A stretch of DNA of 64,000 nucleotides from Tretioscincus oriximinensis (Eukaryota > Chordata > Lepidosauria > Squamata > Gymnophthalmidae), in assembly GCA_022410635.1 (NCBI GenBank), contig JAJVDF010000189.1, positions 1,539,600 through 1,603,599 of the forward strand, read 5' to 3'. Position numbers and translations under genes: made by a program. The notes under the pieces are model-generated. The model saw only the letters and a program-made list of their open reading frames with translations, did no database searches and was not told where the DNA came from. Positions 43,999 to 55,840 of this stretch are shown here, piece after piece. Positions within the stretch are counted from its first letter, which is position 1. Each line of letters opens with the position of its first letter.

Positions 43999-46899
43999 GC
44001 ACACATTCTCCCTCTGCTTTCCCCAACAGTTTTTATCTTCTTAAATATTTTGTAACCTAATTTGTAAACAGTTATGCAACTCAAGACAAGTTCCTCATTA
44101 ATGTCCTACAGAGCTACAACAAGTAAATTTTGCATCCTCATTGCCAAACACGAATTTGCTTATACCATCTCCTGTATTTAAAGTAGTGAAATATGGTAGC
44201 TAATTTGACAGAGAAGCAGATGTTTGTAACAGGCTTCAGCTATATATCATGGCACACTCTGTAGTGGTTCTCCATCTGCTTCACAGGATGCATTTCAGAC
44301 AACGTATTGTATATAGATTTATAAACATTCAATAACAACCACTTACCTAGACTATTAAAGGGATGCTGTCTTAATGTATTCTAGATGACTAATTGTGATC
44401 CATAACCAGGTTAGGCATGGATGTAGGATCTAAGGATCATTCTGTCCTTTCATGATTTCTGCATTTCAGACTTGTGCAGTCTGCTTCACAGCCTCTTCAG
44501 ACAGGCCCTGCCCACTATTGGTATGTCCATCTGCACAGATACATTGTCCAGGAGATCCTGATTTGGATTATTTGATAATCCTTGACAACAAGAATTATTA
44601 ACCAGTAAACCTGTCCTAGATCATACTTTGCTGTGGTCAGCACCAGAGAACCTAGGTGGTCCAGACTTAACTATGAGACTTAAATTAACTCTATCAATTG
44701 TATTAGTGATAAGTATTTCTGATGGCAGGGCATTCACAAGTGACTTTCCTGTTTAGAGTATTTTTAAGAAAAGTTAGATAATCACAGAACTATCCCTTTT
44801 AGTTTATTCTTCCATGACAGTATTCACAGTTTTGACAAGTCAGCAGTCTTTGTGCAAATGATGCAGAAAACCAAGGATGCATTTTTAAAGCAGAAACACC
44901 TGAAGGCCATAAAACAGGACTCTTCAGTTTAAGTTCCTAAATTTAAAGTGTGCCCTGTTATTAAAGCTCTTTCAATTTGAAATGCTGTGTGTATGTGTAG
45001 ATTCCATTAAGAGCTGTGTTCTTGCAAATATCATTCGTTTTGGTAGGAAAAATGCTCCGTTTTATCCAATATGGTGACATTATCATATATTGATCAGGTT
45101 GTAGCATAAAATAATTTTAACGTTTATGATTGTTATCGTGTAATTTGTGGATTAATAGTATTTGTAGAATATGAGTTTTCTAGCATAATTTTCTCAACCA
45201 TTACTGAAAAGGAAATTCTGGTTCTGTTGTTTCAGTGCTGCAATAAGAGAAGCCAAATTTGTTTAGCTTTAAAATGTTTAGACTTCTTTCACCCTTTTGC
45301 CTGCATTTCCACAGCTCTATACTCACCTGCCTATACTTTGGTTTTAGTAACCACCATGGCCTCTTCACCACAATATGATTGTGATTGACTAAGAAATTTA
45401 TTAACGATCAGGCTGACATTTAGCAGCAACACACATGAGATGACAAACTGACTGATAAGACAGCTATGACTCCTACAAACATTTGCATGCTCCTGACGCT
45501 GAAAGACAAATGGCTATTTGACGTTTTTGAGTGATTTCATGTAGATATGGAATAATATGTTCGTAGAACTCAAGCAATAGGTAAGGTGACACAGCAGCTT
45601 CCAAACTATGCAAGATTCCAGTTGGACCCTTCTCTTTTCTTCGCCCTGCTGCATGGGTAACCACTATCACAGAGGAAAAAATAGAGCCTACATATAAGTC
45701 CACTGAACATACAAGTCCACATTAGATTTCTTTAGGAGTGGTCAAGACATATTTTCTTTCAAAGAAACTAACATTATTTTCTCCATCAGTCAGGAATGTA
45801 TAATTATCTGGGCTATACTGATAATTGCTGCCCAATTGACTTAATCGGCCATGATTAAGGACTAAGTGTACAAGACTGCGCCTACTGAAATATCACTCTG
45901 CCTGTATCTTAAATTTTGCAGGAAAGCCCGTCCTGGTTAATAGGGATTTCTCAGTGGTGACCCCCAAACTATTGATAGTAGTACACCAGGCATCTTTATT
46001 ATATACATTCAGAAAATCACTAATAACACATTTACTCACTGAAAATACAGCTTTTCCTCTGTAATTTTACTGTTAGTATTTTTAACAGTTCTACTCAGGT
46101 ATTTTGTTTTTTGTGTTGTTACATGTCCTGAGACTAAATGAATTAATGCTAGGCTTGGCTAACATCTTGTTGCATTTTTTTGTATTCCAGAAGTTAATAT
46201 TTATCCAATCAGAATGGATATACCAGTGCTGCCATCTCCACTAATAGCTCTGTACTAATTGTAGAATTAAAATTACCGGTACTATGAACATGAGTGACTT
46301 TTCCTTGCAAAATATCTTACTGAAACGTTACTTTGTGTCATCAAGGAATCCACTGCACATTCTTCTGGCTCAAAGTTTAAAAGGCTCTGCACCACTGAGA
46401 ATAACTCTGCTAGACAACACTGAGAAAATGTGCCGTGGGAAAATAAATATTTCTTTGCCTTTCTTATTGCCACAGTAATGAGCTCTAATTCATGTTTAAT
46501 CAGATTCATCATGAAGGTTCCTAAGCCAATGTTCCAGCCATCATTCCATTTTTTTCTCATCCTCAGCTTAGGGACATGGAGCGTGCAGGGGATGGGGGTG
46601 GATATTGAAAATACAAACAAGAAATAAAAGCAGAGCTAAGATCTTCTCAAAAAATATCAGCCAAATTCCCTTGCTTGCTAAAATTGTGTGGAGGCAGACA
46701 AATTTTATACTTATCATGCTTATCCTTGCTGGCACAATCAAAGTAATCAAAAACCTAATCTCATCACGTAGTGTCTATGATAGGGTGGATATTTCACCTG
46801 TGCAAAATACTTGGAACTGTATAATCACTGCCATATGCGGATGAATGTTTGCCATTTTCAGGCACCACATGTTTATGCTGCTATCTTCATGAGAGACAT
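43999..46899. other. Unique sequence with a conserved-looking block
   Basis: No repeats recognised in 2.9 kb. The part 46270-46560 looks conserved. Frames at 46282-46620 overlap on both strands and are not convincing. Confidence 0.45.
46270..46560. other. Candidate conserved noncoding element
   Basis: Repeat-free, evenly composed, with clustered sites such as 'gccacagtaatgagctctaa' and 'catgtttaatcagattcatc'. No persistent frame with a domain. Confidence 0.25.
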
Positions 46900-46904
46900 T
46901 CAAG

Positions 46905-47115
46905 TCTAGTGGTTAGAATGTTGGAGCCTTTTTTGGTAGTCTCCTTGTTTGATTCTGTACTCCTACATGAAATCAACTGGATGACTTTGGGGTACTTATA
47001 TTTCTTAGGCGCTCTCTCTGCCCCACCTACTTCCACATCTATTGTGAAGAAGGAAACAGAACGTTATGTAAGCCACTTTGAGTCCATCTGGGTTGAGAAA
47101 ATTCCTCCTGCTTTA
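46905..47115 (+). mobile_element. CORE-SINE with SINE-type (non-L2) 3' end
   Basis: Head 'aagtctagtggttagaatgt', then 'gattctgtactcctacatga', CORE 'aactggatgactttggggta', and 3' end 'gtaagccactttgagtccat' plus 'ctgggttgagaaaattcctc'. That 3' end is the same as in the tRNA-headed SINE at 40900-40950, not the L2 tail of the 10385 copy. Confidence 0.75.
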
Positions 47116-48439
47116 GATGGCAGTTCCTGGGAGCAGTGTGCAGACAGAAGTTATTACCCCTAGGGCAGGAAATGTAATGTCAAGAGATCTTTTTCCTATT
47201 ATAGCAATATAGCACAATATCTTTTCTTCATTCAGAGCTATGCTGAGGTTGCCATAACAGCATTGTACAGAATATGCACCCCATTTATAATGTCTCTTCT
47301 TCAGACTAATTATCCTCCAGGCCTCTTACGAGGATGCGATGGGGAAAGGAAAGCTATGTATACCATTACAAAGACATTGATGGGAAAGTGAAGTATATGT
47401 AATAATTAGGAAGAAATTAGGATTTGAACTGAAAAGTCATTCCTTTTAGTGTATCTGAAATATCAAGGGTGTGGGGGATGTCGCGCTTTGGAAACTAACG
47501 AGGGGAAGGTAGGCAGCATGAGCTTTCGTAGACAAGCTTACTTCATAATATTTGCCCCTCTGATGGATGCTTGTGTTTATTGTATGGATGAACTTACTTT
47601 ATTTCAGAGCATATTTTCTCTTCTGTTTTTGTCACTTTTTCCAGTCTAGTATGTGGATGGCAGGTCCCTGTTCCCAAAAATCTTAAAATCAAACATTGTG
47701 CAGAAAGGGCCTAAGATTATCATAAGGTTAATATTTCTTTTCTTTATTTTTTTTCTGACCGTAATTCATTGCCTGCCCCTTCGGGTTTTTTCCAACAATG
47801 AACTGGCACTTTGTGAAAGGGGAGTTCATGCCAAACTGCTATTTAAGGATTTCCTCTATGAGTCACTATCCTTTTGAGTTGCAGAGCGTAGTACATAGAG
47901 CCAATCACTCCACATCTTTAAAATAGATGGAATATATGAAGGAACTTGGCGCACAAAGGCTCCCATTAGTTTTGATACGCTTCCTTCTTAAAACTGTGTG
48001 AATTAGGTAATAAATATATTTTTACGTTTTATGTATACGTTTGGTACTTTAAGCCCAGGAGCAAGATTCCAGTAGGGCAATGCTTTTGACCTTTCGTTTA
48101 TGTTACCTGTTTTGTCATACAGTGTATTAGCCTATAGTCAATGATACAAGTTTCCTTAGAACACCGTCACAAAAACCTGCGAGTTACTGTAGAGTTTTAT
48201 GCTTTCAGAGGGAAAACTCTTGTACCATACAAAAACTAAAAATTAACACACTTAAAAAAATTGGTTAACTGTGTCTGATCTTCTGCATGTGCCCAATCCC
48301 AATTGAAATGTTCAAGCAAGATCTCGGTTGATTGGTGAGCTTTTGTTCGTTACCATGCACTTTAAACAGAATATTTGGAATCCCTTCAACAAAATTTCAT
48401 TGAACAACTTTTTTTTTACTGCATAGGTACAACAATCTT
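47116..48439. other. Mostly unique sequence
   Basis: One old repeat piece at 47490-47560. The rest has no recognised content. Confidence 0.45.
47490..47560 (-). repeat. Old interspersed repeat of the 26300/54000 type
   Basis: 'aaactaacgaggggaaggta' then 'ggcagcatgagctttcgtag' and 'acaagcttacttca', in the order of the reverse complement of 54000-54130. Confidence 0.55.
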
Positions 48440-49255
48440 GGGGTGACAAGGATCTTGGGGTGTTAGTGGACAATTCAATGAAAATGTCAACCCAGTGTGC
48501 AGCAGCAGCAAAAAAGGCAAATTCCATGTTGGGGATAATTAGGAAAGGAATCGAAAATAAGTCAGCAAATGTTGTTTTGCCTCTTTATAAATCTGTGGTG
48601 AGGCCACATTTGGAATACTGTGTTCAATTCTGGTCACCACATCTCAAGAGGGATATTTTGGAAGGTGCAGAAAAGGGCAACAAAATGATCAAGGGTCTGG
48701 AGCACCTCCCTTACGAAGCAAGGCTGCAACGTCTGGGCCTCTTCAGCCTTGAAAGGAGACGTTTGAGGGGTGATCTGATTGAAGTGTACAAAATCATGCA
48801 TGGGATCGACAGAGTGAATAGAGAAAAATGTTTTCTCTATCACACAACACAAGGACCAGAGGGCCCTCCTTAAAACTGTTGGGTAGAAAAGTGAGAACAG
48901 ACAAAGGAAAGTATTTTTTCACCCAGAGGGTCATCGGCCTGTGGAATTTACTTCCTGAAGAGGTGGTGGTAGCTAACAGCTTGGATAGTTTCAAGACAGG
49001 ACTAGACAGGTTTATGGACACTAAGGGTATAAATGGATACTAAGATAGTTGTCTGGATGTAGCCTCCGGGATGGAGCAACAGGCAGGACTCTTGAAATAC
49101 CATTTGCAGGGAGTCACGAACAGGAGCAGCATATTTTGCTTTCCTCTGTTCGGACTGCCCAGGTGCATCTGGTGGGCCTCTGTGTGACAGAGAATGCTGG
49201 ACTTGATGGGCTGTGGCCTGATCCAGTTTGGCTCTTCTTATGTTCTTATGTAACA
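48440..49255 (+). mobile_element. CR1 LINE, longest copy, C-terminal RT part and UTR
   Basis: The 48460-48873 frame reads 'DNSMKMSTQCAAAAKKANS', 'LPLYKSVVRPHLEYCVQFW', 'MIKGLEHLPYEARLQRLGLF' and 'LRGDLIEVYKIMHGIDRV'. A frame change near 48830 gives 48828-49043: 'HNTRTRGPSLKLL', 'YFFTQRVIGLWNLLPEEVVV', 'NSLDSFKTGLDRFMDTKG' and a stop. The UTR follows to 'ggctcttcttatgttcttat'. This is the thumb/C-terminal domain after RT; endonuclease and catalytic RT are absent (5' truncation). Compared with 36529 it has lost several residues where 'LEKVQKRATR' should be. Best reference for the CR1 subfamily here. Confidence 0.95.
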
Positions 49256-50209
49256 ATGAATCAATAAAGATGTGCGCCCTAGCAAATCCTCATTTATAGC
49301 TTTAACCCTGTCTGGATCCAATAACATTCTTATAACAAAAATCTCAATCTGGTTTCATATAAAAAGCAAGAGCACTTACCTTGGCTGGGTACCTGCTTCC
49401 ATGACCCACCACCTTAGGTCCCTTTCAGACGAGTTTGTTCTTGTTGTTACATATAGCTTAATGTCCACTATGGTGCAAATAATTATCAGGATTAGGATTA
49501 AGCAATCAATAGAACAACAGGAATACATGTTTGATGTGTGTAGAAAATGAACAGTTTCAGCAGATGTTGAATATAAACAATTTCAGCAGATATAGCTTCT
49601 TTTTAGAGCCCCTAAAGATTTCTCTACGAAAGCTCATGTCCTACTTTTATTGGGCAACCATGAAATCTGTTTGGCAGACTGGAGTGATGAAAATGTCTAG
49701 TCTTCCTATGACTTCTCAGGCAATGCCCTTTACCAAGAATCCTTAAGAGAACCTCCTCTTAAAAAAAAGGAGTCCCCTACCCTTACACTACTGATCCTGG
49801 ATTAATAACCTTACACAAAGCTAGAACTTTCAACCACATTGCTACATAGAAGGTGAAATCCAACTCTATAGTAAGTAAAATTCTTTCAGCATTTGCAATA
49901 AACGATGCATCATATTCAAGTAGCAGAAGGATGACAAGGAAGAACATCATTTTCCCCAAAAGCTAGTGCTGTCCCCAGGCACTCCTTGTTTATCACAGTT
50001 TTCAATGATATTCTAGACATGTGCACTGGATCTCAGACATACAAGGGAAGGGCAACCGTTCGGGAGACTGTGCAAGTGGGGTCTCGGTTGTGCAATGGAA
50101 TGGGAATATAATTCCTCATTGATACATTGCTATGGTAACATAGAAAGTTGAGGACGGAGAGGCAACTGGGTTATTCTGAATTTAAAATAAATTCTGCATT
50201 TAATCAGCT
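49256..50209. other. Mostly unique sequence
   Basis: An old repeat scrap ('tctacgaaagctcatgtcct') lies at 49605-49665 in plus orientation, the same family as 54000-54130. No gene. Confidence 0.45.
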
Positions 50210-52672
50210 CATCCCTTCCACCATAGGGCAGCTCACATATTTTTTGTTGCTTTCTCCACAACAGTACCTTATGTCTTTCTCAGCGGTGTGGGTGTGGGTT
50301 GAGTGACTATGAGTAGCCCATGGCCACTTTATGTAGAAGTGTGGAATCAAACTGGGAGACTTGTTGTTAGTTTTTCATACTAACAAAATAGAATCCAATC
50401 AAGACCAATATTACATAAATACATAGACAAAAACAAAACAGACATCAAACCAAATCAAATATAAACAGAACAAGAACATCGTACCACAGAAAGAAAGCTA
50501 CCCAATAACCCCCTAATCACCCCCACTGCCCCCCACCCACTCAAGGATGGCCTGCGGAGACCCAGTACATATGGTAATGAAAAACTATGTATATTAAATT
50601 AAAGCTAAACGAGCGATCATGGCAATGCTGTGCGAAAGAGTCAAGTTTCTATTGCTCCCTAATCCAACACCTATGAGCTTTATCCAATTTTCCTCCCATG
50701 ATTGACAGATTGGGATATCCAGGGTCCTTATCCTTCTTTCTCCAATTACATCAAATAGCAACATTTTTACAATATAATTGTACCAGAGATGAAGAGACCA
50801 TTTATCTTTGTCTCTCCATCCTCTGGCCATTACCATATGAGCTGCCCATATACACCTTTTCAATGCATATTCTGTGTGGTTAGGTAAGTTTAAACCAACC
50901 ATGTCTATTGTTATTATAGTCTTTTTGGTCCTAGGAATGTTCACACCAAATATATAGCTAATCCCCTGAGCAATTGAATCTCAAAAGGCAGATAAATGTT
51001 GGCACTCATACTACATGTGAGACTCTTGGAGTCGAATATCCGTGCCAACAATCAGAAGAATATGGGCCATTTGAGCTGGGGTTCTATACCACCTTGTAAT
51101 CATTTTTAGGTGTAATTCTTTATATTTGTTATATTTAATTTTACTAGCTTCAGAGAGCCACTTTTCCCATTCATTTAAATTAATTTGAAGATCTAAATTC
51201 CATTTGTTAAATAGAGAATACTATTTAGTAGTAATACTAAATATAATTCCCCAGTGAGGTGGGGAACCCCTTTTCCTTTTTGCTGGGACATGCTCAATCT
51301 AACTTCACATTTATTTATGAAATTGTAGATTGCTAGCTCACCCAACCAATTACAGTTGTTCGGAAATAATAATCTTAACTGATGGATAGATTTAGGTGTG
51401 CCTGTCCTATCAAAAAGCTCTCTCAATCTTTTTACTGGAAGATTATCTAGAAATCTGGTCAGATTTACCTCTTTTGTAGAGTTAGTAATCTTCAGTGAAG
51501 CCACAGATTCCTTTGAACTTACTGAATCCTGTCCATTATTAATGAACAATGTTCCATTCTGTTCAGTTTCCTCTCGATCCTAAATGACTTGTTGTTTACC
51601 TGGAATTTTAAATCTATTAATTTTAGGAGATGCATTGCATGATAATAAGTTGATAAACATGGGAATGCCCAGCTTGCCTCCAATGGCGGAGAGAAAAATT
51701 TTCTATCAGATATTCTTCTAGCGTTTCCTTTCAAAACCCATTGTTTAATATCTCTTTCCCATAGCTTGAATGCTTGAGGAGGAACACTAGTGGGAACTGC
51801 CTGAAATAAGAATAAGAATCTGGGTAAGATCATTACTTTTGCTGCCCTGGCCCTAATCAAAATATCCCATTTCTCATGTGGCCATTTCGCCATCATTGTC
51901 TTGATTTTCTTCCAGACAGAGTTATAATTGGCCGCAATCATATGCTGAACATTTTTTGTGATTCGAACCCCTAGGTATGTTATTTTTTTTTACCTCTGAT
52001 CTCAGCTCAAGCATGTTCAGAATTTGTTTCATTGGGGCCTGGGAAGATTAACTAACATTATTTATGATTTGTTCATATTTATCTTCTGACCCGAAATGTT
52101 CTCACACTCAGATATAGCACTGATGAAGTGCGGAATGGAGTTAGTGGGGTCATCGGTTATCACCAGGGCAACATCTGCATACAATTCAACTTAGTAGTTT
52201 CCGTACCCATTTTGTAGCCAGTAATGTTTGGATTATTTCTGATGGAGTTGGCTAGGGGTTCAATCACCAATAAAAAGATTAAGGGGATGGACACCCCTTC
52301 TTAACCGCATTTCTAATCTTCACGTTACCTGAACATCCCTGGTTTACTCTTATTCTAGCTTCGTTATTTTCGTACAGATCTTGTATAATACCTGAGAAAG
52401 TTCTTCCTAAATTTAATTTGTGACAAATTCGTGCAATGTATCTATGGCTGACAGACGTCTAACATCAAAAGAGCTAGTTTCCAAATTGATCTTCCTTAAT
52501 CAGCAAAGGTATGACCTTTTCCAATCTCCTAGTTAGGATACCAGTGAAAATTTTATAATCTATATTGATGAGAGTAATTGGTTTATATGACTTGGGATTT
52601 TCTGGAAGTTGGGAGACTACGAGGTAAGAGTCCAATACTCTAACCATTACATCAAGCTGGTGCGCTACCATT
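50210..52672 (-). mobile_element. CORE-SINE split by an L1-clade LINE
   Basis: The left part (50210-50361) has 'tttgttgctttctccacaac' and 'gtggaatcaaactgggagac'. The right part (52619-52672) has 'acgaggtaagagtccaatac' and 'ctaaccattacatcaagctg', the tRNA-like head in reverse. Joined at the target duplication they reproduce the order of 10385-10660. The CORE itself is diverged. Confidence 0.88.
50362..52609 (-). mobile_element. L1-clade LINE, 5'-truncated, degenerate
   Basis: 2248 bp between copies of TGGGAGACT (50353-50361 and 52610-52618). On the minus strand the frame from 52612 reads 'PENPKSYKPITLINIDYKI' and 'LTRRLEKVIPLLIKEDQFG', the start of an L1-type RT domain. Near 52155-52180 'YADVALVI' stands where the active-site FADD is expected, with an Asp lost. 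51519-51941 reads 'KKIKTMMAKWPHEKWDIL', 'ARAAKVMILPRFLFLFQAVP', the post-RT C-terminal region. 50594-50944 holds 'YALKRCIWAAHMVMARGW', the extreme C-terminus. Many stops and frameshifts; ORF1, endonuclease and 5' part absent. The 3' end lies at 50362. Relation to the L1 or Tx1 branch is inferred from motifs. Confidence 0.88.
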
Positions 52673-53999
52673 CCTTAATATCAGAGCCATATGGTGGTTG
52701 CTAATTTAATCCCAATAAGTTCTGTTGTTAGCTTGAATGGAAGCCAAGTAGCTGTCAATAACCCTTACAGGCACAGTTCAGTTCAGGGTTTGTTCTTTAA
52801 AAATGTATAGACCACTTTTGTCCTGTTTCTGCCTTTTTTTTTTTAGTCTTATGAGCAAATTTAAAAAAGGATATTTCCTTTTGTGTTTAAGACATTTTTT
52901 AAAAAATGTTTTCTTTCTTTAAAGGAAGGTAGACAGTGAGTCACTCAGCAATCCCTGCTCTGCATTAGAATAGCTATCAAAGTCAACCTAGATCGTTTGG
53001 TTCATGTCACTTGTCCTGAAATGTGTAGCTGTTCTTAAAGAAAGAACATGTCATGTTCTTTATGAGGATCTTTAATGCATGAAACTTGTTTAATGCTCTA
53101 ATAAATCAAGTCACCATTGTTCATAACATGTCTAATCTTTATGTATGACAGTCTATGTCTTTTTCTTCTGGTAAAGAAAGGGAAAAAATCCTCGCAAAAT
53201 TCTGACAAATAATTTCAGACAAATATATAAATCAGCAGATGAGACAAATGCTTGCAGTAGTCTGTGAGGCACATTAATACTGTTTCTGTAGGGCTATAGT
53301 ACCTAAAGTAATTGCCAGAATTAGGGACGTTTCCTGTGTAGGAGCTTATTAAGATGATTGTATACAGAGGTCCTAGAAACTACTCAGGACATCAAATTTC
53401 CTCAGCAATGGTAGAAATAATTACAAATAATCATTCTCTACTTTGAAGGATTGTCAAGATTAAGGTGCCATCTACATCTATTTTGGCCAAACAGACATTG
53501 GCTAAGGCAGTACAAATATTAGCTTTCTGAATAAGTGGCATTCCATCCAAGCATGAAGTATTTCTTCTCAAAGAATTGTTCCAACACTTCCCTCAATTTG
53601 ATGCCTTCTTTGTTTCTATGCCTATTCCTCTTCTGGCTAATATTTATGTGAGTAGAGTTCTGCTTCCAAAGATGCTCCAGATAGTGTAGAACACCAGCTT
53701 GTACACTACTGTACTTTTCTACCTTTGAGATATTGTAAGTCTCTATTTGGATTGAACCAAAGTTTCTTTTAGAAGATAGTTATCTCTTTGTCTACAGTTG
53801 GAACTTTGAAAAATCACAAGTTTCACTGAAATGCACCATTTTTCTTTTTTAAAAATGATAACAATTAACTCTTTGGATGGAACTAAGTAATTGTGTTCTA
53901 AATTTCTATCAACGAATCATTTTATTCTGCAATTAATTGACAGTATGAAGTACATCTGGGATTTCCTATATATATATAAAGTATATCCGTGACATCTTT
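52673..53999. other. Unique sequence, partly conserved-looking
   Basis: 52900-53330 is repeat-free with clustered motifs and a perfect palindrome (arms aaagaacatg and catgttcttt) at 53041-53061. The remainder is AT-rich. No gene. Confidence 0.4.
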
Positions 54000-54130
54000 C
54001 CCCCAGTGTCTGAAGAAGTAGACTTGTCTAAAAAAGCTCATGCCACCTACCTTTCTCTTGTTAATCTCCCAAGTGCTACAAGTCCCCTCTGCTGGATTTT
54101 CTGAACAAAGATTAACACAGGTATTTCTTT
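54000..54130 (+). repeat. Old interspersed repeat, best copy
   Basis: 'ccagtgtctgaagaagtaga', 'aaaaagctcatgccacctac', 'tgttaatctcccaagtgcta' and 'gattaacacagg'. In many reptile genomes a related phrase appears as 'acgaaagctcatgcc'. I know it as a common interspersed repeat but am not certain of its class. Confidence 0.6.
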
Positions 54131-55724
54131 GAAATCAGAAAACACTTACAGGTCTTTGACTTTGTCTGGATGCAGCTTTAATCAACATATATTAGTGTGA
54201 TGTTTTTCCTATTTAAGTTATATATATATCCTTTGAAATGCATCAGTGTGGGTGGAAATCTGTATGGAATAGGCTGATGGCAGAAACCAAAATGAAATGT
54301 TGTACAAGAGGACAAGCCTTTCATGTTGTGGTCCAACACTGTTGGATCTGAGCCATTTTTGTCCGCTTTCAACTCTACAGTCATTCCATAACCTGAGTAT
54401 TCAAATCTTAAGTTCCAACCACTCCTGCCTTTGTAGCTGACTTAAACATGTGGCACAATGTGTGAAGTGTTGTGATTTGTTGCCATGATGACAGTGTCAA
54501 CTTAACTACAGCTGACAAACAGTTTTTAAATAGAACATTTCAATTCATTATAGTATTCTCCATCTGTTTTCTCCCTATCTCTTTACTTATGCAAAACATT
54601 GGAAAAATGCTACCACAATGAGTTAGATTACAGACTAAGTTTTAATCTATTAATATTGGGAAGTCGGATAGTGCTGGAAGTTGAATTTGTTACAAGTGTT
54701 TTCTGTAGAGAGAAAAGGGGGATGTAGAAACATTTAATAGGCTGCTGTGGGATGGAAAAATCAAAGTGCATCTGCCGAAAATATTTACTATCGCTTTTGT
54801 TTCCACCTGTTGCTGCATTTGGACTGTGTCACAGATGCTTTGAACACACATGAAAGAATATTGATGTGTGTTGTGTGCATGTAGAAAATCTTCTCAAATC
54901 AGTCCTGAATTGACAACTGCAATCCAGCTGCAAGTCCAGCTGCAGCTAAAGACCGGACTTGGGATGCTAACATTGAGTTGTTGCAGAGAAAACCCATACA
55001 AAGCTTGTGATAATCACCTAATCTTTAGCAATCTCTGCTCACTTTTGTTCTTTTTTCCTATGCCAGAGAGATCTATGCAATTTCTGTCCAATTCCACTCA
55101 AACATTGGCGTCTTCAAGTAAGAAAAAATGCTGTGAGGCAGGAATACTCCTGATGACAAATTTCAAATCTCTGCAATAGATCCTTAGTTTGTGTAAAAGA
55201 GCAGAGCATTGTAACATAAATGCTTAAGGTTTTCACAGGGCCTAAAAAAAATTAAAAGATGAAGGATTTGTTGCTCTCTGTACCTCAAGTTGGTTCCACT
55301 AGTCTGACCCCTTTTTTGGGGAGAAACTCCGATTTGGGGGCATCTATCCCGTCCTCCCGGAGGAGGGAATTTCTCTAGTTTTTGCTGACAGGGCTCTGAC
55401 ACCTGGCACCAGCTCCTGAAGGCACCCTCCCCTCAGTAAAAAATAGAAAAAATTGCAAATTTATTGCACACTTTGAAAATTTCTCACATATTGCAAAAAT
55501 TCTCCAGCACTGCAAAAAAATGTCATGTGCTTTATTACATTATATTATGTATATTATATACATATATATATCATATGCTTGTGAGTTTTGCAGGTTGGGA
55601 TTTCAGAGGCGTATGCATGCTGGTGGGTGAACTGTATATTCATGATTATGCAAATTAACATGAATATTAGTTTCCCCATTTTGGGCTTCAGAAAATCTGG
55701 TCAGTCAAGCTGCACTATTAGATA
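54131..55724. other. Unique sequence
   Basis: 55300-55440 is a GC-richer patch starting 'gtctgaccccttttttgggg', reminiscent of the MITE family's arm sequence but not palindromic. TATA-rich at 55540-55575. An open frame at 54868-55179 shows no domain. Confidence 0.4.
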
Positions 55725-55840
55725 TTGTCTTCTTCTGTTCCAGACTGCCCAGGTGCAATTGGTGGGGCACTGTGTGAGACAGAATGATGGACTAGAGGGG
55801 TTACAGCCCAATTCATCAGGGCTCCTCCTATTAGCTTTAC
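55725..55840 (+). mobile_element. CR1 3' tail
   Basis: 'cagactgcccaggtgcaatt', 'gggcactgtgtgagacagaa', 'gcccaattcatcagggctcc' and 'tcctatta'. Older variant. Confidence 0.8.

Noticed and set aside
46282..46620. 112-codon minus-strand frame
   Set aside because: Opposite-strand frames overlap it, composition is AT-driven, and no domain or splice pattern is visible. The DNA may be conserved for noncoding reasons.
55300..55440. Fourth copy of the palindromic MITE
   Set aside because: It shares 'ctgacccctttttt' and a GC-richer body, but lacks inverted pairing and both termini, so similarity is too weak.
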